Part shown: piece after piece, positions 36,210-47,149 of the stretch
Numbering within the stretch: position 1 is the stretch's first letter
Layout of the letters: the number at the start of each line of letters is the position of its first letter
Assembly: GCA_947647615.1 (NCBI GenBank)
Contig: CANSKS010000011.1
Location: 1 to 58,885 of the forward strand
Direction: 5' to 3'
DNA: 58,885 nt
DNA from: an uncultured Neglectibacter sp.
GTDB taxonomy: Bacteria; Bacillota; Clostridia; Oscillospirales; Acutalibacteraceae
Translations under genes and position numbers: made by a program
Notes under the pieces: generated by a model
What the model was told of the DNA's origin: nothing
Seen by the model: the letters and a program-made list of their open reading frames with translations, nothing else
Databases searched by the model: none

Positions 36210-39200
36210 TTACAAAAGGGCATCCTCAAAGGCTGGCTCCTCCGAAGAGGAAAGCGGCACAAAAGGCTCTTCCTCTTCCGGGGTGGCCTCTTCCTGCCTC
36301 TCCGGAACTGCGGGAACCTCCTGGAGCTCTCCGGCGGGCTCGATCTCCACCTCGGTATAACACTTCATGCCTGTACCGGCGGGCACCAGCTTGCCTATAA
36401 TCACGTTTTCCTTTAAACCGATCAAGGAATCCACCTTTCCCTTGATGGCCGCGTCGGTAAGCACCCGAGTGGTCTCCTGGAAGGAAGCGGCGGAAAGGAA
36501 GGAATCGGTAGCCAAGGAAGCTTTTGTAATGCCCAGCAAAATAGGCGTATACTCTGCCTCTCTCAATCCCGTTTCCCCGTTGGCAATGCGGGCACGGATT
36601 TCCTCATTGGCGGAAAGCACCTCGTTTTTATCGGACAAGGAACTCACCAGCAGGTTGGTATCGCCCGCGTCGTCCACCCGAACTTTGCGGAGCATCTGAC
36701 GAACAATAATTTCGATGTGCTTATCGTTGATATCCACACCTTGCATCCGGTAAACTCGCTGCACTTCCTGAATGAGATAGTCCTGCACCTCCTGGGTGCC
36801 GCTAATGGCCAACACATCGTGGGGGTTCACAGAGCCTTCCGTCAAACGCTTGCCGCGTTTGATATAGTCCCCCTCCTTTACGGTGACACGGGAGCCAAAG
36901 GGGATCAAGTAGGAGCGGGACTCCTTGTCTTCCTCGTTGGTGACCACCAAATGGCGGTTCTTTTTGATCTCCTCAAAGCTCACCTTGCCGTCTATCTCGT
37001 TGATAATGGCCACATGCTTGGGCTTTCTGCCTTCAAAAAGCTCATCAATACGGGGCAAACCCTGGGTGATATCTTCCGCGCTGGCAACGCCGCCGGTGTG
37101 GAAGGTACGCATGGTCAGCTGAGTGCCGGGTTCGCCGATGGACTGAGCGGCGATAATGCCAACGGCCTCGCCCACCGTCACGGGACGGCCGTTGGCCAGA
37201 GAAGCGCCGTAGCACTTTTTGCAAACACCGTTCTTCGCCCGGCAATGGAGGACGGAACGGATCTTGATGCGCTCCACGCCCCGATCCAAAATGATCTTGG
37301 CGTCATTGTCGTCCATCATTTTATCTTTGGAAACCAGCACATTCCCGGCTTCGTCTTTGAAATCCTCCACCAGATAACGGCCCAATAAACGTTCTCCAAG
37401 GGGCTCGATAGATTCCGGCCCGGCTTTGATCTCGAAGACCTCTATGCCTTCGGTGGTGCCGCAGTCATCCTCCCGAATAATGACCTCCTGAGACACGTCC
37501 ACCAGGCGGCGGGTCAAATACCCGGAGTCTGCCGTGCGCAGAGCGGTATCGGCCAAGCCCTTCCGGGCACCGCGGGAAGAAATAAAGTATTCCAAAATGT
37601 TCAAGCCTTCCCGGTAGTTGGCGCGAATGGGGATCTCAATGGTCTTACCGGAGGTGTTGGCGATCAAGCCGCGCATACCTGCCAACTGGCGGATCTGGCT
37701 CATGGTGCCTCGAGCGCCGGAGTCGGCCATCATATAAATGGGGTTATAACGGTCCAGGCCCTGCTGCAGGGCGCTGGTCACGTCGTTGGTACACTTTTCC
37801 CAAATCTTCAAAACAGCGTTGTAACGTTCCGACTCGGAAAGGAAGCCCTCCGCGTACTCGTCGCGGATCATATCGATTTCTTCTTCCGCCTGCCGCAGCA
37901 GTTCCTTCTTTTCCGAAGGGATAGTAGCGTCGCAAACAGCCACCGTAATTCCGCTGACTGTGGAATATTTATAACCCTGGGCCTTAATGTTGTCCAAAAC
38001 CTCAGCAGTATGCTCCGTACCGTGAACCTTAATGCACTTTTCAATGATCTTTCCCAGCATTTTCTTGCCCACCAGGAAATCCACCTCATACTTCAAAGCC
38101 TCTTCCGGAGTGGAGCGGTCCACAAATCCCAAGTCCTGGGGCACCGGACGGTTGAAGATCATACGGCCCATGGTGGTTTCTACCAAGCCGGTGATTTCCC
38201 GGCCTTCAAATTCCACCGTGCGGCGCACCTTGATCTTGGCGTGAAGGCTAATCGCCTTGGCGTCGTAAGCCATCATGGCCTCATCCATATTCCGGAACAC
38301 TTTCCCCTCACCCAGTTCGCCGTCCTTATCCAAAGTCAGGTAATAGGAACCCAGCACCATATCCTGGGTAGGCACTGTGACGGGGCGACCGTCGGAGGGC
38401 TTCAAAAGGTTATTGGCGGCCAGCATCAGGAACCGGGCCTCTGCCTGGGCTTCGGCAGAAAGCGGCACGTGTACTGCCATTTGGTCGCCGTCGAAGTCGG
38501 CGTTATAAGCGGTACAAACTAGAGGATGGAGCTTTAAGGCACGGCCCTCTACCAGCACGGGTTCAAAGGCCTGAATACCCAAGCGGTGCAGAGTAGGCGC
38601 CCGGTTTAACAGCACAGGGTGGTTTTTGATCACCACTTCCAAGGCATCCCAAACCTCGGGCCTGGCCCGCTCCACAGACTTTCTGGCAGCCTTGATGTTG
38701 CCCACGGCTCCGGTTTCCACCAGGCGCTTCATTACGAAGGGCTTGAAGAGCTCCAAGGCCATTTCCTTTGGCAGGCCGCACTGGTACATTTTCAGCTCCG
38801 GGCCCACCACGATAACAGAACGGCCGGAGTAGTCCACGCGCTTGCCCAGCAGGTTTTGGCGGAACCGTCCCTGCTTGCCCTTGAGCATGTCGGAAAGGGA
38901 CTTCAAGGGGCGGTTGTTGGGGCCGGTTACCGGCCTTCCCCGGCGGCCGTTGTCGATCAGCGCGTCCACCGCCTCCTGCAGCATACGCTTTTCGTTGCGG
39001 ACAATAATATCGGGCGCGCCCAGCTCCAAAAGGCGTTTTAGCCGGTTGTTCCGGTTAATGACACGGCGGTACAGGTCGTTGAGGTCACTGGTGGCAAACC
39101 GACCGCCATCCAGCTGAACCATGGGGCGGATATCCGGCGGGATAACCGGAACCGCGTCCAGGATCATCCACTCCGGGCGGTTCCCGGAAATGCGGAAGGA

Positions 39201-39842
39201 TTCCACCACCTCCAGGCGCTTCAAAATGCGTACCCGCTTCTGCCCTGCGGCGGTTTCCAGCTCTTCTTTCAGCTCCTGGGAGGTCTTTTCCACATCAATC
39301 TCTTCCAAAAGTTTTTTAATGGCTTCGGCTCCCATGGAGGCCTCAAAGTCATCCTCATATTTTTCTTTTAGATCCCGGTATTCCTTTTCTGTCAGGGTCT
39401 GCATTTTGGAAAGCTCCCGCACGTTTCCCGGGTCCGTGACAATGTAAAGGGCAAAGTACAGCACCTTTTCCAGCACTCTGGGGGAAATATCCAGAATCAA
39501 CCCCATGCGGGAAGGAATGCCCTTAAAATACCAAATGTGCGAAACTGGAGCCGCCAGCTCAATGTGGCCCATGCGCTCCCGACGCACCTTGCTGCGGGTG
39601 ACCTCCACACCGCAGCGGTCGCAGACCTTGCCTTTATAGCGGATGCGCTTATACTTGCCGCAGTGGCACTCCCAGTCTTTGGTGGGCCCAAAAATCCGTT
39701 CGCAGAAGAGTCCATCCCGTTCCGGTTTTAGGGTACGGTAGTTGATGGTTTCCGGCTTTTTCACCTCGCCGTGAGACCATTCCCGAATTTGGTCAGGAGA
39801 AGCCAGGCCAATCTTAATCGATTCAAAGGTGTTAAATTCCAT
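36210..39842 (-). CDS. rpoC: RNA polymerase beta' subunit
   Basis: A 1210-residue beta' subunit. The N-terminal zinc ribbon ([20 protein letters not shown]), the catalytic loop [12 protein letters not shown], the bridge-helix and trigger-loop parts ([11 protein letters not shown]) and the second zinc site ([13 protein letters not shown]) are all there. The C-terminus adds an acidic, Pro/Glu-rich tail. It follows rpoB by 15 bp. The usual L7Ae-like gene between rpoC and rpsL in Bacillus is absent. Confidence 0.98.
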   Translation of the reverse strand: MEFNTFESIKIGLASPDQIREWSHGEVKKPETINYRTLKPERDGLFCERIFGPTKDWECHCGKYKRIRYKGKVCDRCGVEVTRSKVRRERMGHIELAAPVSHIWYFKGIPSRMGLILDISPRVLEKVLYFALYIVTDPGNVRELSKMQTLTEKEYRDLKEKYEDDFEASMGAEAIKKLLEEIDVEKTSQELKEELETAAGQKRVRILKRLEVVESFRISGNRPEWMILDAVPVIPPDIRPMVQLDGGRFATSDLNDLYRRVINRNNRLKRLLELGAPDIIVRNEKRMLQEAVDALIDNGRRGRPVTGPNNRPLKSLSDMLKGKQGRFRQNLLGKRVDYSGRSVIVVGPELKMYQCGLPKEMALELFKPFVMKRLVETGAVGNIKAARKSVERARPEVWDALEVVIKNHPVLLNRAPTLHRLGIQAFEPVLVEGRALKLHPLVCTAYNADFDGDQMAVHVPLSAEAQAEARFLMLAANNLLKPSDGRPVTVPTQDMVLGSYYLTLDKDGELGEGKVFRNMDEAMMAYDAKAISLHAKIKVRRTVEFEGREITGLVETTMGRMIFNRPVPQDLGFVDRSTPEEALKYEVDFLVGKKMLGKIIEKCIKVHGTEHTAEVLDNIKAQGYKYSTVSGITVAVCDATIPSEKKELLRQAEEEIDMIRDEYAEGFLSESERYNAVLKIWEKCTNDVTSALQQGLDRYNPIYMMADSGARGTMSQIRQLAGMRGLIANTSGKTIEIPIRANYREGLNILEYFISSRGARKGLADTALRTADSGYLTRRLVDVSQEVIIREDDCGTTEGIEVFEIKAGPESIEPLGERLLGRYLVEDFKDEAGNVLVSKDKMMDDNDAKIILDRGVERIKIRSVLHCRAKNGVCKKCYGASLANGRPVTVGEAVGIIAAQSIGEPGTQLTMRTFHTGGVASAEDITQGLPRIDELFEGRKPKHVAIINEIDGKVSFEEIKKNRHLVVTNEEDKESRSYLIPFGSRVTVKEGDYIKRGKRLTEGSVNPHDVLAISGTQEVQDYLIQEVQRVYRMQGVDINDKHIEIIVRQMLRKVRVDDAGDTNLLVSSLSDKNEVLSANEEIRARIANGETGLREAEYTPILLGITKASLATDSFLSAASFQETTRVLTDAAIKGKVDSLIGLKENVIIGKLVPAGTGMKCYTEVEIEPAGELQEVPAVPERQEEATPEEEEPFVPLSSSEEPAFEDALL

Positions 39843-39857
39843 AGTATCCTCTCCCTC

Positions 39858-42800
39858 TTACAGCAAATCATCGTCGTCATCGGAAAGATCGTCAAAATCC
39901 TCTTCGTCTTCGAAATCCAGGTCGTCATCCAGCTCTATGCCTTCGTCCTCCACAGAATAGCCGTCCAGGTCATCTGGCACGTTCTCTTCGTCGAAGGTTA
40001 CGTCGCCATGGCTAAAGCCCATATCGTCGTCATCGTCGAAATTCTGTTTCAGGTCAATCTCTTGGTTATCCTGATCCAGCACCTTGACATCCAGGCCCAA
40101 AGACTGCAGTTCCTTGATCAACACCTTAAAGGATTCCGGAATACCGGGCTTTGGAATATTCTGGCCCTTGACAATGGCTTCATAGGTCTTTACACGGCCC
40201 ACCACGTCGTCAGATTTTACCGTTAGAATTTCCTGCAGGGTGTAGGCAGCGCCGTAAGCCTCCAGAGCCCAAACTTCCATCTCTCCGAAGCGCTGGCCGC
40301 CGAATTGAGCCTTGCCGCCCAAGGGCTGCTGCGTCACCAAGGAATAGGGGCCTGTGGAGCGGGCGTGGATCTTGTCGTCCACCAGATGATGGAGCTTGAG
40401 GTAGTACATATATCCCACTGTGATAGGGTTATCGAAATATTCTCCGGTACGGCCATCCCGCAGCCAGAACTTTCCGTCTTCATTCAGTCCGCCCATGCGG
40501 AAGCATTCCCGGATATCGGCCTCGTGAGCACCGTCGAATACCGGGGTCATGATTTTCCAGCCTAAAGTTTTGGCAGCCATACCCAAGTGCACTTCCAGCA
40601 CCTGGCCAATGTTCATACGGGAAGGAACACCCAGAGGGTTCAGCACAATATCCAAGGGCGTACCGTCGGGCATAAAGGGCATTTCCTCTTCCGGAAGAAT
40701 TCTGGACACCACGCCCTTGTTGCCGTGGCGGCCCGCCATTTTGTCGCCTACCGAGATCTTTCTCTTCTGGGCGATGTAGCAGCGCACCACCTTATTGACG
40801 CCGGGGGAAAGCTCGTCGTGGCTGTTTTCCCGGGTAAACACCTTCACATCTACCACCACGCCGTACTCGCCGTGAGGTACCCGCAAAGAAGTATCCCGGA
40901 CCTCCCGGGCCTTTTCGCCGAAGATAGCCCGCAGCAGACGCTCTTCCGCCGTCAGCTCCGTTTCCCCTTTGGGGGTCACCTTGCCCACCAGAATATCGCC
41001 CGCGCGCACATCGGCGCCAACCCGAATAATGCCCCGATCGTCCAAATTGCTCAAAAGGTCTTCATTGACATTGGGGATATCCCGGGTGATCTCCTCGGGA
41101 CCCAGCTTAGTATCCCGGGCCTCCATCTCATATTCCTCTATGTGAATGGAGGTATACACGTCGTCCCGAACAATTTTTTCGTTGAGCAAAACAGCGTCTT
41201 CGTAGTTGTAGCCTTCCCAGGTCATAAAGCCAATCAAGGCGTTCTTCCCCAGGGCGATCTCCCCGTTTTTAATAGCGGGGCCATCGGCGATCACGTCGCC
41301 TTCTTCCACCCGTTCCCCTACCGAAACCACCGGCACCTGATTGATACAGGTGCTCTGGTTGGAACGCATGAACTTGATGATGGAATAATCGTCTATATCG
41401 CCGTTGTCGGCAGTGACACGCACCAGATTCGCACTGACCGATTTCACCACGCCGCCGCGTTTGGCCAACACACAAACACCGGAGTCCACACCGGCCTTAT
41501 ATTCCATACCGGTGCCTACAATGGGACTTTCCGACCGCAGCAGCGGCACGGCCTGCTTCTGCATGTTGGAGCCCATCAAAGCGCGGTTGGCGTCGTCGTT
41601 TTCCAGGAAGGGGATCATGGCAGTAGCCACAGAAACCACCATGCGGGGGGTGATGTCCATATAATCGGCCTTTGAGGCCTCCACCTCTACGAACTCATCC
41701 CGGTAACGGCTCACCACCTTGCTGTTGACAAAGCGGCCGTTTTCATCCAGGGGTTCGTTGGCCTGAGCCACAAAGAAATCGTCTTCCACGTCGGCGGTCA
41801 TGTAAACCACTTCGCCGGTGACAATGCCCGTCTCCTTGTCCACCTTGCGGAAAGGCGCCTCAATAAAGCCATACTCGTTAATCCGAGCAAAGGTGGCAAG
41901 GTAAGAAATCAACCCGATGTTGGGACCTTCCGGCGTCTCAATGGGGCACATGCGGCCATAATGGGTATAGTGTACGTCCCGCACCTCAAAACTGGCCCGG
42001 TCACGGGACAGGCCTCCGGGACCCAGAGCCGAAAGGCGGCGTTTGTGAGTGAGCTCGGAGAGAGGGTTCGTCTGGTCCATAAACTGTGACAAAGGCGAGG
42101 AACCAAAAAACTCCTTGATAGCCGCCACCACAGGACGAATATTGATTAAGGAATGGGGCGTCAGCTGTTCCGGGTCCTGGGCCTGCAGGGTCATCCGCTC
42201 CCGGATCACCCGTTCCAACCGGGAAAAGCCAATTCTGAACTGGTTTTGCAGCAGCTCGCCCACCGAACGGATACGGCGGTTTCCCAAATGGTCAATATCG
42301 TCTGTCTGGCCCAAGCCCACGGCCAAACAGTTCATATAATTGATAGAAGCAAAAATGTCGTCTACGGTAATATGGTTGGGAATCAAATCCTCTTTCCGGG
42401 CCCGAACAGTCTCCTTCAACTCTTCCTCCGTGCCGCAGGAATCCAGGATTTCCCTTAGCACCTTAAAGGAAACCCTCTCATTAATCCCGCACTCCGCCTT
42501 GGCGTCGAAGGACACAAATTTGGAAATATCCACCATGCCGTTGGAGATGATTTTTACCTCTTTCTCGTTCAAGAGAACCACCGCCAAGGTCACACCGGCA
42601 TCATCCAGCTGCTCGGCCAGCTCTTTGGTAACGGTGGTGCCAGCCTCCGCCAGCATTTCCCCCGTGGATGGGTCGGCAATGGGCTGAGCCAGGACAGCGC
42701 CTACCAAGCGCCCTTCCAGAGCAAGCTTTTTATTATATTTATAGCGCCCCACTCGGGACAGGTCGTAACGCCGGGGGTCGAAAAACAGGCCATTGATATG

Positions 42801-43562
42801 GGCCTGGGCGCTTTCGATGGTAGGAGGCTCGCTGGGACGCAGCTTCCGGTAAATCTCAAACAGCGCCTCTTCCATAGATTTACAGGTATCTTTTTCAATG
42901 GTGGCGCGCATCCTATCGTCGTCGCCAAAATAATTCAGAATCTCCGTGTCGGTTCCCAGCCCCAGGCAGCGAATAAATACTGTAATGGGGATCTTGCGGT
43001 TTTTATCGATACGGACATAAAACACATCGTTTACATCGTTTTCATATTCCAACCAGGCGCCTCGGTTAGGAATAATGGTGGAGCTGAACAGCTCCTTGCC
43101 GGAGCGGTCATACTCCATCTTAAAATATACGCCGGGAGAACGGACCAGCTGAGAAACAATAACGCGTTCGGCGCCGTTTATCACAAAGGTGCCGCTGGCC
43201 GTCATCAAAGGGAAATCGCCCATAAAAACTTCCGATTCCTTGATCTCCCCCGTTTCTTTGTTCAGAAGACGAGCAGTGACCCGGAGAGCGGCCGCGTAAG
43301 TAGCGTCGCGCTCCTTACATTCTGGCACACTGTAATTGGGCTTATCGTCAAGCTTGTAATCCACAAAATCGAGAACCAGATTGTCGTTGAAATCCGTAAT
43401 GCCGGAGACGTCGTTGAATACCTCTCTCAGGCCCTCTTTGAGGAACCACTCGTAAGAGTTTTTCTGAATTTCAATGAGGTTCGGCATTTTTAGGACTTCC
43501 TCGATTTTGGAAAAGCTCATCCGAGTATTTTTGCCCAATTGAACCGGTTTCACATTCACCAT
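39858..43562 (-). CDS. rpoB: RNA polymerase beta subunit
   Basis: A 1234-residue beta subunit. The fork and rifampicin-pocket region reads [29 protein letters not shown], rifampicin-sensitive in type; the end has a long Asp/Glu-rich tail. The start is taken at ATG 43562, with GGAG eleven bases upstream; a GTG four codons earlier overlaps that site. In most firmicutes rplJ-rplL precede rpoB; here a plus-strand region with a short face-to-face transcript stands instead. A promoter at 43757-43785 serves it. Confidence 0.98.
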   Translation of the reverse strand: MVNVKPVQLGKNTRMSFSKIEEVLKMPNLIEIQKNSYEWFLKEGLREVFNDVSGITDFNDNLVLDFVDYKLDDKPNYSVPECKERDATYAAALRVTARLLNKETGEIKESEVFMGDFPLMTASGTFVINGAERVIVSQLVRSPGVYFKMEYDRSGKELFSSTIIPNRGAWLEYENDVNDVFYVRIDKNRKIPITVFIRCLGLGTDTEILNYFGDDDRMRATIEKDTCKSMEEALFEIYRKLRPSEPPTIESAQAHINGLFFDPRRYDLSRVGRYKYNKKLALEGRLVGAVLAQPIADPSTGEMLAEAGTTVTKELAEQLDDAGVTLAVVLLNEKEVKIISNGMVDISKFVSFDAKAECGINERVSFKVLREILDSCGTEEELKETVRARKEDLIPNHITVDDIFASINYMNCLAVGLGQTDDIDHLGNRRIRSVGELLQNQFRIGFSRLERVIRERMTLQAQDPEQLTPHSLINIRPVVAAIKEFFGSSPLSQFMDQTNPLSELTHKRRLSALGPGGLSRDRASFEVRDVHYTHYGRMCPIETPEGPNIGLISYLATFARINEYGFIEAPFRKVDKETGIVTGEVVYMTADVEDDFFVAQANEPLDENGRFVNSKVVSRYRDEFVEVEASKADYMDITPRMVVSVATAMIPFLENDDANRALMGSNMQKQAVPLLRSESPIVGTGMEYKAGVDSGVCVLAKRGGVVKSVSANLVRVTADNGDIDDYSIIKFMRSNQSTCINQVPVVSVGERVEEGDVIADGPAIKNGEIALGKNALIGFMTWEGYNYEDAVLLNEKIVRDDVYTSIHIEEYEMEARDTKLGPEEITRDIPNVNEDLLSNLDDRGIIRVGADVRAGDILVGKVTPKGETELTAEERLLRAIFGEKAREVRDTSLRVPHGEYGVVVDVKVFTRENSHDELSPGVNKVVRCYIAQKRKISVGDKMAGRHGNKGVVSRILPEEEMPFMPDGTPLDIVLNPLGVPSRMNIGQVLEVHLGMAAKTLGWKIMTPVFDGAHEADIRECFRMGGLNEDGKFWLRDGRTGEYFDNPITVGYMYYLKLHHLVDDKIHARSTGPYSLVTQQPLGGKAQFGGQRFGEMEVWALEAYGAAYTLQEILTVKSDDVVGRVKTYEAIVKGQNIPKPGIPESFKVLIKELQSLGLDVKVLDQDNQEIDLKQNFDDDDDMGFSHGDVTFDEENVPDDLDGYSVEDEGIELDDDLDFEDEEDFDDLSDDDDDLL

Positions 43563-43677
43563 TGGCTCAGCCACTCCATTCTTTTATTTTATTTGACCGG
43601 CGGGGCCGCAGACCTCGCCAAAACCCTACAGAACTCGAGGAGTAAAAACAGAAAAACACTTTTTTCTGTCCACATAC

Positions 43678-43706
43678 TTGATTCTTTTCACAAGATATGC
43701 TATACT
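43678..43706 (+). promoter_or_regulatory. Plus-strand promoter facing the rpoB promoter
   Basis: TTGATT (43678-43683), 17-bp spacer, TATACT (43701-43706). A start near 43713 would run through the rpoB promoter on the opposite strand. Confidence 0.65.
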
Positions 43707-43712
43707 TGTCAA

Positions 43713-43826
43713 AAACGAAAGGAAGATACTCCTAGCTCATGATAATGCAGTGTACTATTTTACATCAATCTTCCTGAATTGTCAAGCGATACCTGTAAAG
43801 TTTTTCCGCCTTTCGGGCGGTTTTTT
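43713..43826 (+). ncRNA. Candidate short RNA or leader, about 115 nt
   Basis: The plus strand between the promoter at 43678-43706 and the terminator at 43806-43830 holds no convincing gene. Its transcript would contain an imperfect GGAAGAT/ATCTTCC pair and overlap the rpoB mRNA start. It could be an antisense or interfering RNA for rpoBC, or an attenuated leader for the membrane protein gene at 43921. I do not recognise a known riboswitch class. Confidence 0.4.
43757..43785 (-). promoter_or_regulatory. Sigma-A promoter of rpoBC
   Basis: TTGACA (43780-43785), 17-bp spacer, TAAAAT (43757-43762) on the minus strand; start near 43750, giving a leader of about 190 nt. A second TTGACA at 43707-43712 lacks a matching -10. 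Confidence 0.8.
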
Positions 43827-43830
43827 ATTT
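43806..43830 (+). terminator. Plus-strand intrinsic terminator upstream of the membrane gene
   Basis: CCGCC (43806-43810), loop TTTCG, GGCGG (43816-43820), then TTTTTTATTT. The U-tract is on the plus-strand side only. Confidence 0.85.
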
Positions 43831-43920
43831 GCGTGACCTTTTCTGTCCTTTTTCTCCGGCCCATCGGTTCCAAAACAGCACAAATCCCAGCAGAATATTT
43901 TTGAAAAAAGAGGTTTTTTT

Positions 43921-45429
43921 ATGAAGAACAAAGTACAGCGGCTGCTCTCCCGCTGCCTTCAGAGAAGAAATATCGCCATTTGCTGCGTTATTTTGCTGGC
44001 CCTTTCTTTACTGCCGCTATTTGTCTTATCTTTCTATAATCACCCTTGCTCGGACGATTACAACTATGGCCTGTACGCCTCCCAGGCTCTGCGGGAAGGA
44101 GGCTCCCTCCCAGCCGTTCTGTCGGCGGCGGCAAAAAAGACCGCAGAAACCTTTCAAAACTGGCAGGGGACCTTTTCGGCCGTGTTCCTCATGGCCCTGC
44201 ATCCTGCGGTGTTCGGGGAGGAATTTTACGCCTTTACCGCCTTTTTTACCATAGGCTCCCTGCTGTTCGCCACCTTTTTCTTTTTAAAAAACCTCTGTAT
44301 GAAAGTCCTTCACATGCCCTTGGCCGATTACGTCATCGTGGCCAGCGCCCTCTCCTTTTTCAGCGTTCAGTTTGCCCCTTCGGCCTTTGAGGGCTTTTTC
44401 TGGTTCAATGGGGCGGTGTTTTACACCTTCTTCCACGCGGTGATGCTCTGCCTTTTTGCCTTTTTGCTCAAGATCTTTCTCGCTCCCACAAAAAAGCGGG
44501 CCATCCCGGAAGCCGTCGCCGCGGCCCTGCTGGCTTTTTACATCGGCGGCGGGAACTACCCCACCGCTCTGCTGACCTTTGTCACTTTGCTGTTGGCCAC
44601 GGCCTGGGCCTTCTGGAAAAAGTTGCCCCTTTATAAACGGGTAAGCTTTTCTGTCTCCCTGGGGTTGGAATTGGCCTCCTTTGCGGCCAGCATGCTGGCC
44701 CCGGGGAACGCCGTCCGGCAAAGCTATTTTTCCACCAAGCCGGGAGCCATAGAATCTATTATTCTGGCCTTGGGGTCTGCCGTACGCTTTATCACAAAAC
44801 ATTCTGCCGTCCCCTTTCTGCTGGCACTGCTGCTGCTGGTTCCCCTTTTCCTCCGATGCGGGGCAAAGCTCGCCTTCCGGTTTCCGTTGCCCCTTTTGGC
44901 TCCGGCAGCTTCCGTATGCATTTTGGGCATTTTGATGACCCCGCCCATCTATGCCATGAGCAACACCGGCGCCGCCCGAATGGATGACCTGTACTATTTC
45001 GCCTATCTCATGCTGGCTGCCGCCAACGTGTTCTATTTCTGCGGCTGGTTTGCCCACCGTTTCTCCTGGAAGAAAGCCCTCTCCCCCTCTTCTGCCCCCG
45101 TTTTTGTTTTGGGCGTGGGCCTCATGTTCTGCGCAAGCCTGGTTTGCATGGCGAACCTCTCCTCCGTCAGCTGTGTGAGCGCCCTCCTTTCCCTGAAAAA
45201 CGGCGAGGCTCAGACGTACCATACCCAAATAAAGGCCCAGCTGAACCAGCTGCAAGATCCCAGCGTCTCCGACGTTCTGCTGGAGCCGGTAACGGCCCGC
45301 CCGCCGCTTTTGTATCCCAGCGGTGTCCCTTCCCTGACGAAAGACCCGGAAAACAGCGTCAACCAGCGGGTTGCCACCTATTACGGCAAAAACTCCGTGC
45401 GAATTCGAACGCAGGAAAAAGCCGGGTAG
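43921..45429 (+). CDS. Polytopic membrane protein, DUF6056/GT-C-like
   Basis: A 502-residue protein with about 10-11 membrane helices. After the first helix an outward loop carries HPCSDDYNYG, the acidic motif common in DUF6056-type and other GT-C glycosyltransferase-like proteins, followed by FQNWQGTFSAVFLMALHP, also family-like. Such proteins are thought to move sugars onto lipids or wall polymers outside the cell, but no substrate is shown. RBS AAAGAGG precedes the ATG. A shared terminator with the Rrf2 gene follows. Confidence 0.7.
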   Translation: MKNKVQRLLSRCLQRRNIAICCVILLALSLLPLFVLSFYNHPCSDDYNYGLYASQALREGGSLPAVLSAAAKKTAETFQNWQGTFSAVFLMALHPAVFGEEFYAFTAFFTIGSLLFATFFFLKNLCMKVLHMPLADYVIVASALSFFSVQFAPSAFEGFFWFNGAVFYTFFHAVMLCLFAFLLKIFLAPTKKRAIPEAVAAALLAFYIGGGNYPTALLTFVTLLLATAWAFWKKLPLYKRVSFSVSLGLELASFAASMLAPGNAVRQSYFSTKPGAIESIILALGSAVRFITKHSAVPFLLALLLLVPLFLRCGAKLAFRFPLPLLAPAASVCILGILMTPPIYAMSNTGAARMDDLYYFAYLMLAAANVFYFCGWFAHRFSWKKALSPSSAPVFVLGVGLMFCASLVCMANLSSVSCVSALLSLKNGEAQTYHTQIKAQLNQLQDPSVSDVLLEPVTARPPLLYPSGVPSLTKDPENSVNQRVATYYGKNSVRIRTQEKAG

Positions 45430-45446
45430 AAAAAACAGAAATAAAG

Positions 45447-45511
45447 AAAAGCCCAAAGCCCCACAAGCAGCGGAACCGGCCAAAGGGCTTCCGCCCCCTT
45501 GTAGGGCTTTT
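45447..45511. terminator. Bidirectional terminator
   Basis: AAAAGCCC (45447-45454) and GGGCTTTT (45504-45511) bound a long imperfect hairpin with inner CACAAG/CTTGT and GCGGAA/TTCCGC pairs; T-rich runs follow on both strands. It closes the membrane gene (+) and the rpoD-rrf2 transcript (-). Confidence 0.75.
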
Positions 45512-45571
45512 CTTTTCTCTTTTGAAACTTGGGCAACGCTTTTTCTCCCCGGAGGGTAAAGGCGGAGCCGC

Positions 45572-45754
45572 TCAGAAATTCTGGGATGGACAAAGGGCTT
45601 TTTCCCTGTCGGGATCCGGCTCGGAGCAGCCGTTTTCCGTACAGATCATCTCAAAGTTAAAGGAATCCAGCTCTTTTCTCACATCCTCGGAAATTCTTTC
45701 GTAAATCCGGTGCAGGCGGCAATGGCTCCGGCCCCAGCTGTATTCCTCTTTTTG
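45572..45754 (-). other. Open reading frame continuing after the Rrf2 UGA
   Basis: In the same frame as the Rrf2 gene, 60 further codons run to a TGA at 45572-45574 with no stop between. They read QKEEYSWGRSHC, then RIYERISEDVRKELDSFNFE, the standard C-terminal part of clostridial Rrf2 proteins, and a Cys-containing tail. The intact sequence implies either recent truncation or read-through of the UGA. Confidence 0.6.
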
Positions 45755-46024
45755 TCACCTGCTGAGCATGTATGGCCCTTCTACCGATTCTATCACTTCC
45801 CGAAGGGTTACCTGAGCTGCCGGCTTTGCCAAGGTGTAGCCGCCTTTGGCTCCCTTGAAGGAACACACCAGCTCATCCGCCACCAGCTTCCGAAGTATCT
45901 TCAGGCAAAACCGCAGCGGAACGTCCATTTCCTCGGAAATGGACCTGGCGTCGCACCTGCCGGGGTTTCTGGTCAAATGCTCCACGATTCTGACGGCGTA
46001 ATCCGCCTCTAAGGTCATTACCAT
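45755..46024 (-). CDS. Rrf2-family regulator, truncated by an in-frame UGA
   Basis: An 89-residue winged-helix domain (LEADYAVRIVEHL, RSISEEMDVPLRFCLKILRKL, SFKGAKGGYTLAK, IESVEGPYMLSR) of the Rrf2 family, whose members bind DNA and often sense iron-sulfur or redox state. The frame stops at UGA 45755-45757 just where relatives continue with the first cluster Cys (R-C). The next Cys position, seven codons on, is Trp here, and a third is Cys. As read, only the DNA-binding part is made. It follows rpoD by 24 bp, so it rides on the dgt-dnaG-rpoD transcript. Possible explanations: nonsense mutation, sequencing error or UGA recoding. Confidence 0.75.
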   Translation of the reverse strand: MVMTLEADYAVRIVEHLTRNPGRCDARSISEEMDVPLRFCLKILRKLVADELVCSFKGAKGGYTLAKPAAQVTLREVIESVEGPYMLSR

Positions 46025-46048
46025 GTCTTTCCCCCCGCAACAGAAAAG

Positions 46049-47149
46049 TCAGTCTAAAAAGTCTTTCAGTTTTTTGCTGCGGCTGGGGTGGCGCAGCTTT
46101 CGAAGGGCCTTGGCCTCTATTTGACGGATCCGTTCCCGGGTCACGTTAAATTCTTTTCCCACTTCTTCCAAGGTACGGGAACGGCCGTCCTCCAAGCCAA
46201 AGCGCAGCCGGAGAACCTTTTCCTCCCGGGGCGTCAGGGAATCCAACACATTGCCCAAGGTCTCTTTTAACAGGGTGTGGGATGCGGCGTCGGCAGGGGC
46301 CGGGGCGTCGTCGTCCGGGATAAAATCCCCCAAATGGCTGTCTTCCTCCTCGCCGATAGGCGTTTCCAACGAAACGGGCTCCTGGGCCACCCGCATGATC
46401 TCCCGCACCTTTTCCACAGGCATATCCAGCTCCTCCGCGATTTCCTCCGCGCTGGGCTCTCTGCCGTTCACGTGAAGAAGCTGGCTGGACACCTTCTTCA
46501 CCTTGTTGATCGTCTCCACCATATGCACCGGAATGCGGATAGTGCGGGCTTGGTCCGCTATAGCTCTGGTAATAGCCTGGCGAATCCACCAGGTGGCATA
46601 GGTAGAAAACTTGAAGCCCTTGGTGTAATCGAACTTTTCTACCGCCTTGATTAGTCCCAGGTTTCCTTCCTGGATCAAGTCTAAAAACTGCATACCACGG
46701 CCCAAATACCGCTTCGCGATGCTCACCACCAGGCGGAGGTTCGCTTCGGAAAGGCGCTTTTTGGCAGCTTCGTCCCCGTTGGTAATCGCCACTGCCAGCG
46801 TGACCTCCTCTTCCGGGGTCAAGAGGGGCACCCGGCCAATTTCTTTTAGGTAAACCTTTACCGGGTCATCTATGGAAACACCGTCGGCGCCAATGCCGGG
46901 CTCCAGGAAGTCCACGCCCTCCACTTTGGCCAGCTCCGCGTCGTCGATGTTGATATCGTCAAAATCCTCCACAATCTCCACCCCGTGAGATTCCAAGGTG
47001 TCGTAAAATTTATCGATATGCTCCGGGTCAAAATCCAGCTCTCCCAAGGCGTCTAAAATTTCCTTGGTGCTAAGCTGGCCCTTGTTCTTTCCCATATCGA
47101 TCAAGTCTTTGATCACAGATTTCTTATCCGGCTGTGTATCCATATTCAT
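46049..47149 (-). CDS. rpoD: RNA polymerase primary sigma factor (sigma-A)
   Basis: A 366-residue primary sigma factor. Region 1.1 is followed by 1.2 ([21 protein letters not shown]), 2 ([39 protein letters not shown] and [14 protein letters not shown]), 3 and 4 ([28 protein letters not shown]). It recognises the TTGACA/TATAAT promoters seen throughout the window. The ATG overlaps the dnaG stop by four bases, the classic dnaG-rpoD coupling. Confidence 0.98.
   Translation of the reverse strand: MNMDTQPDKKSVIKDLIDMGKNKGQLSTKEILDALGELDFDPEHIDKFYDTLESHGVEIVEDFDDINIDDAELAKVEGVDFLEPGIGADGVSIDDPVKVYLKEIGRVPLLTPEEEVTLAVAITNGDEAAKKRLSEANLRLVVSIAKRYLGRGMQFLDLIQEGNLGLIKAVEKFDYTKGFKFSTYATWWIRQAITRAIADQARTIRIPVHMVETINKVKKVSSQLLHVNGREPSAEEIAEELDMPVEKVREIMRVAQEPVSLETPIGEEEDSHLGDFIPDDDAPAPADAASHTLLKETLGNVLDSLTPREEKVLRLRFGLEDGRSRTLEEVGKEFNVTRERIRQIEAKALRKLRHPSRSKKLKDFLD

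Noticed and set aside
43684-43712. Second minus-strand promoter for rpoB using TTGACA at 43707-43712
   Set aside because: No acceptable -10 hexamer at 15-19 bp spacing.
44284-45483. 399-codon minus-strand frame opposite the membrane protein gene
   Set aside because: Low-complexity Gly/Gln composition and no SD, while the plus strand gives ordered membrane helices with an SD.
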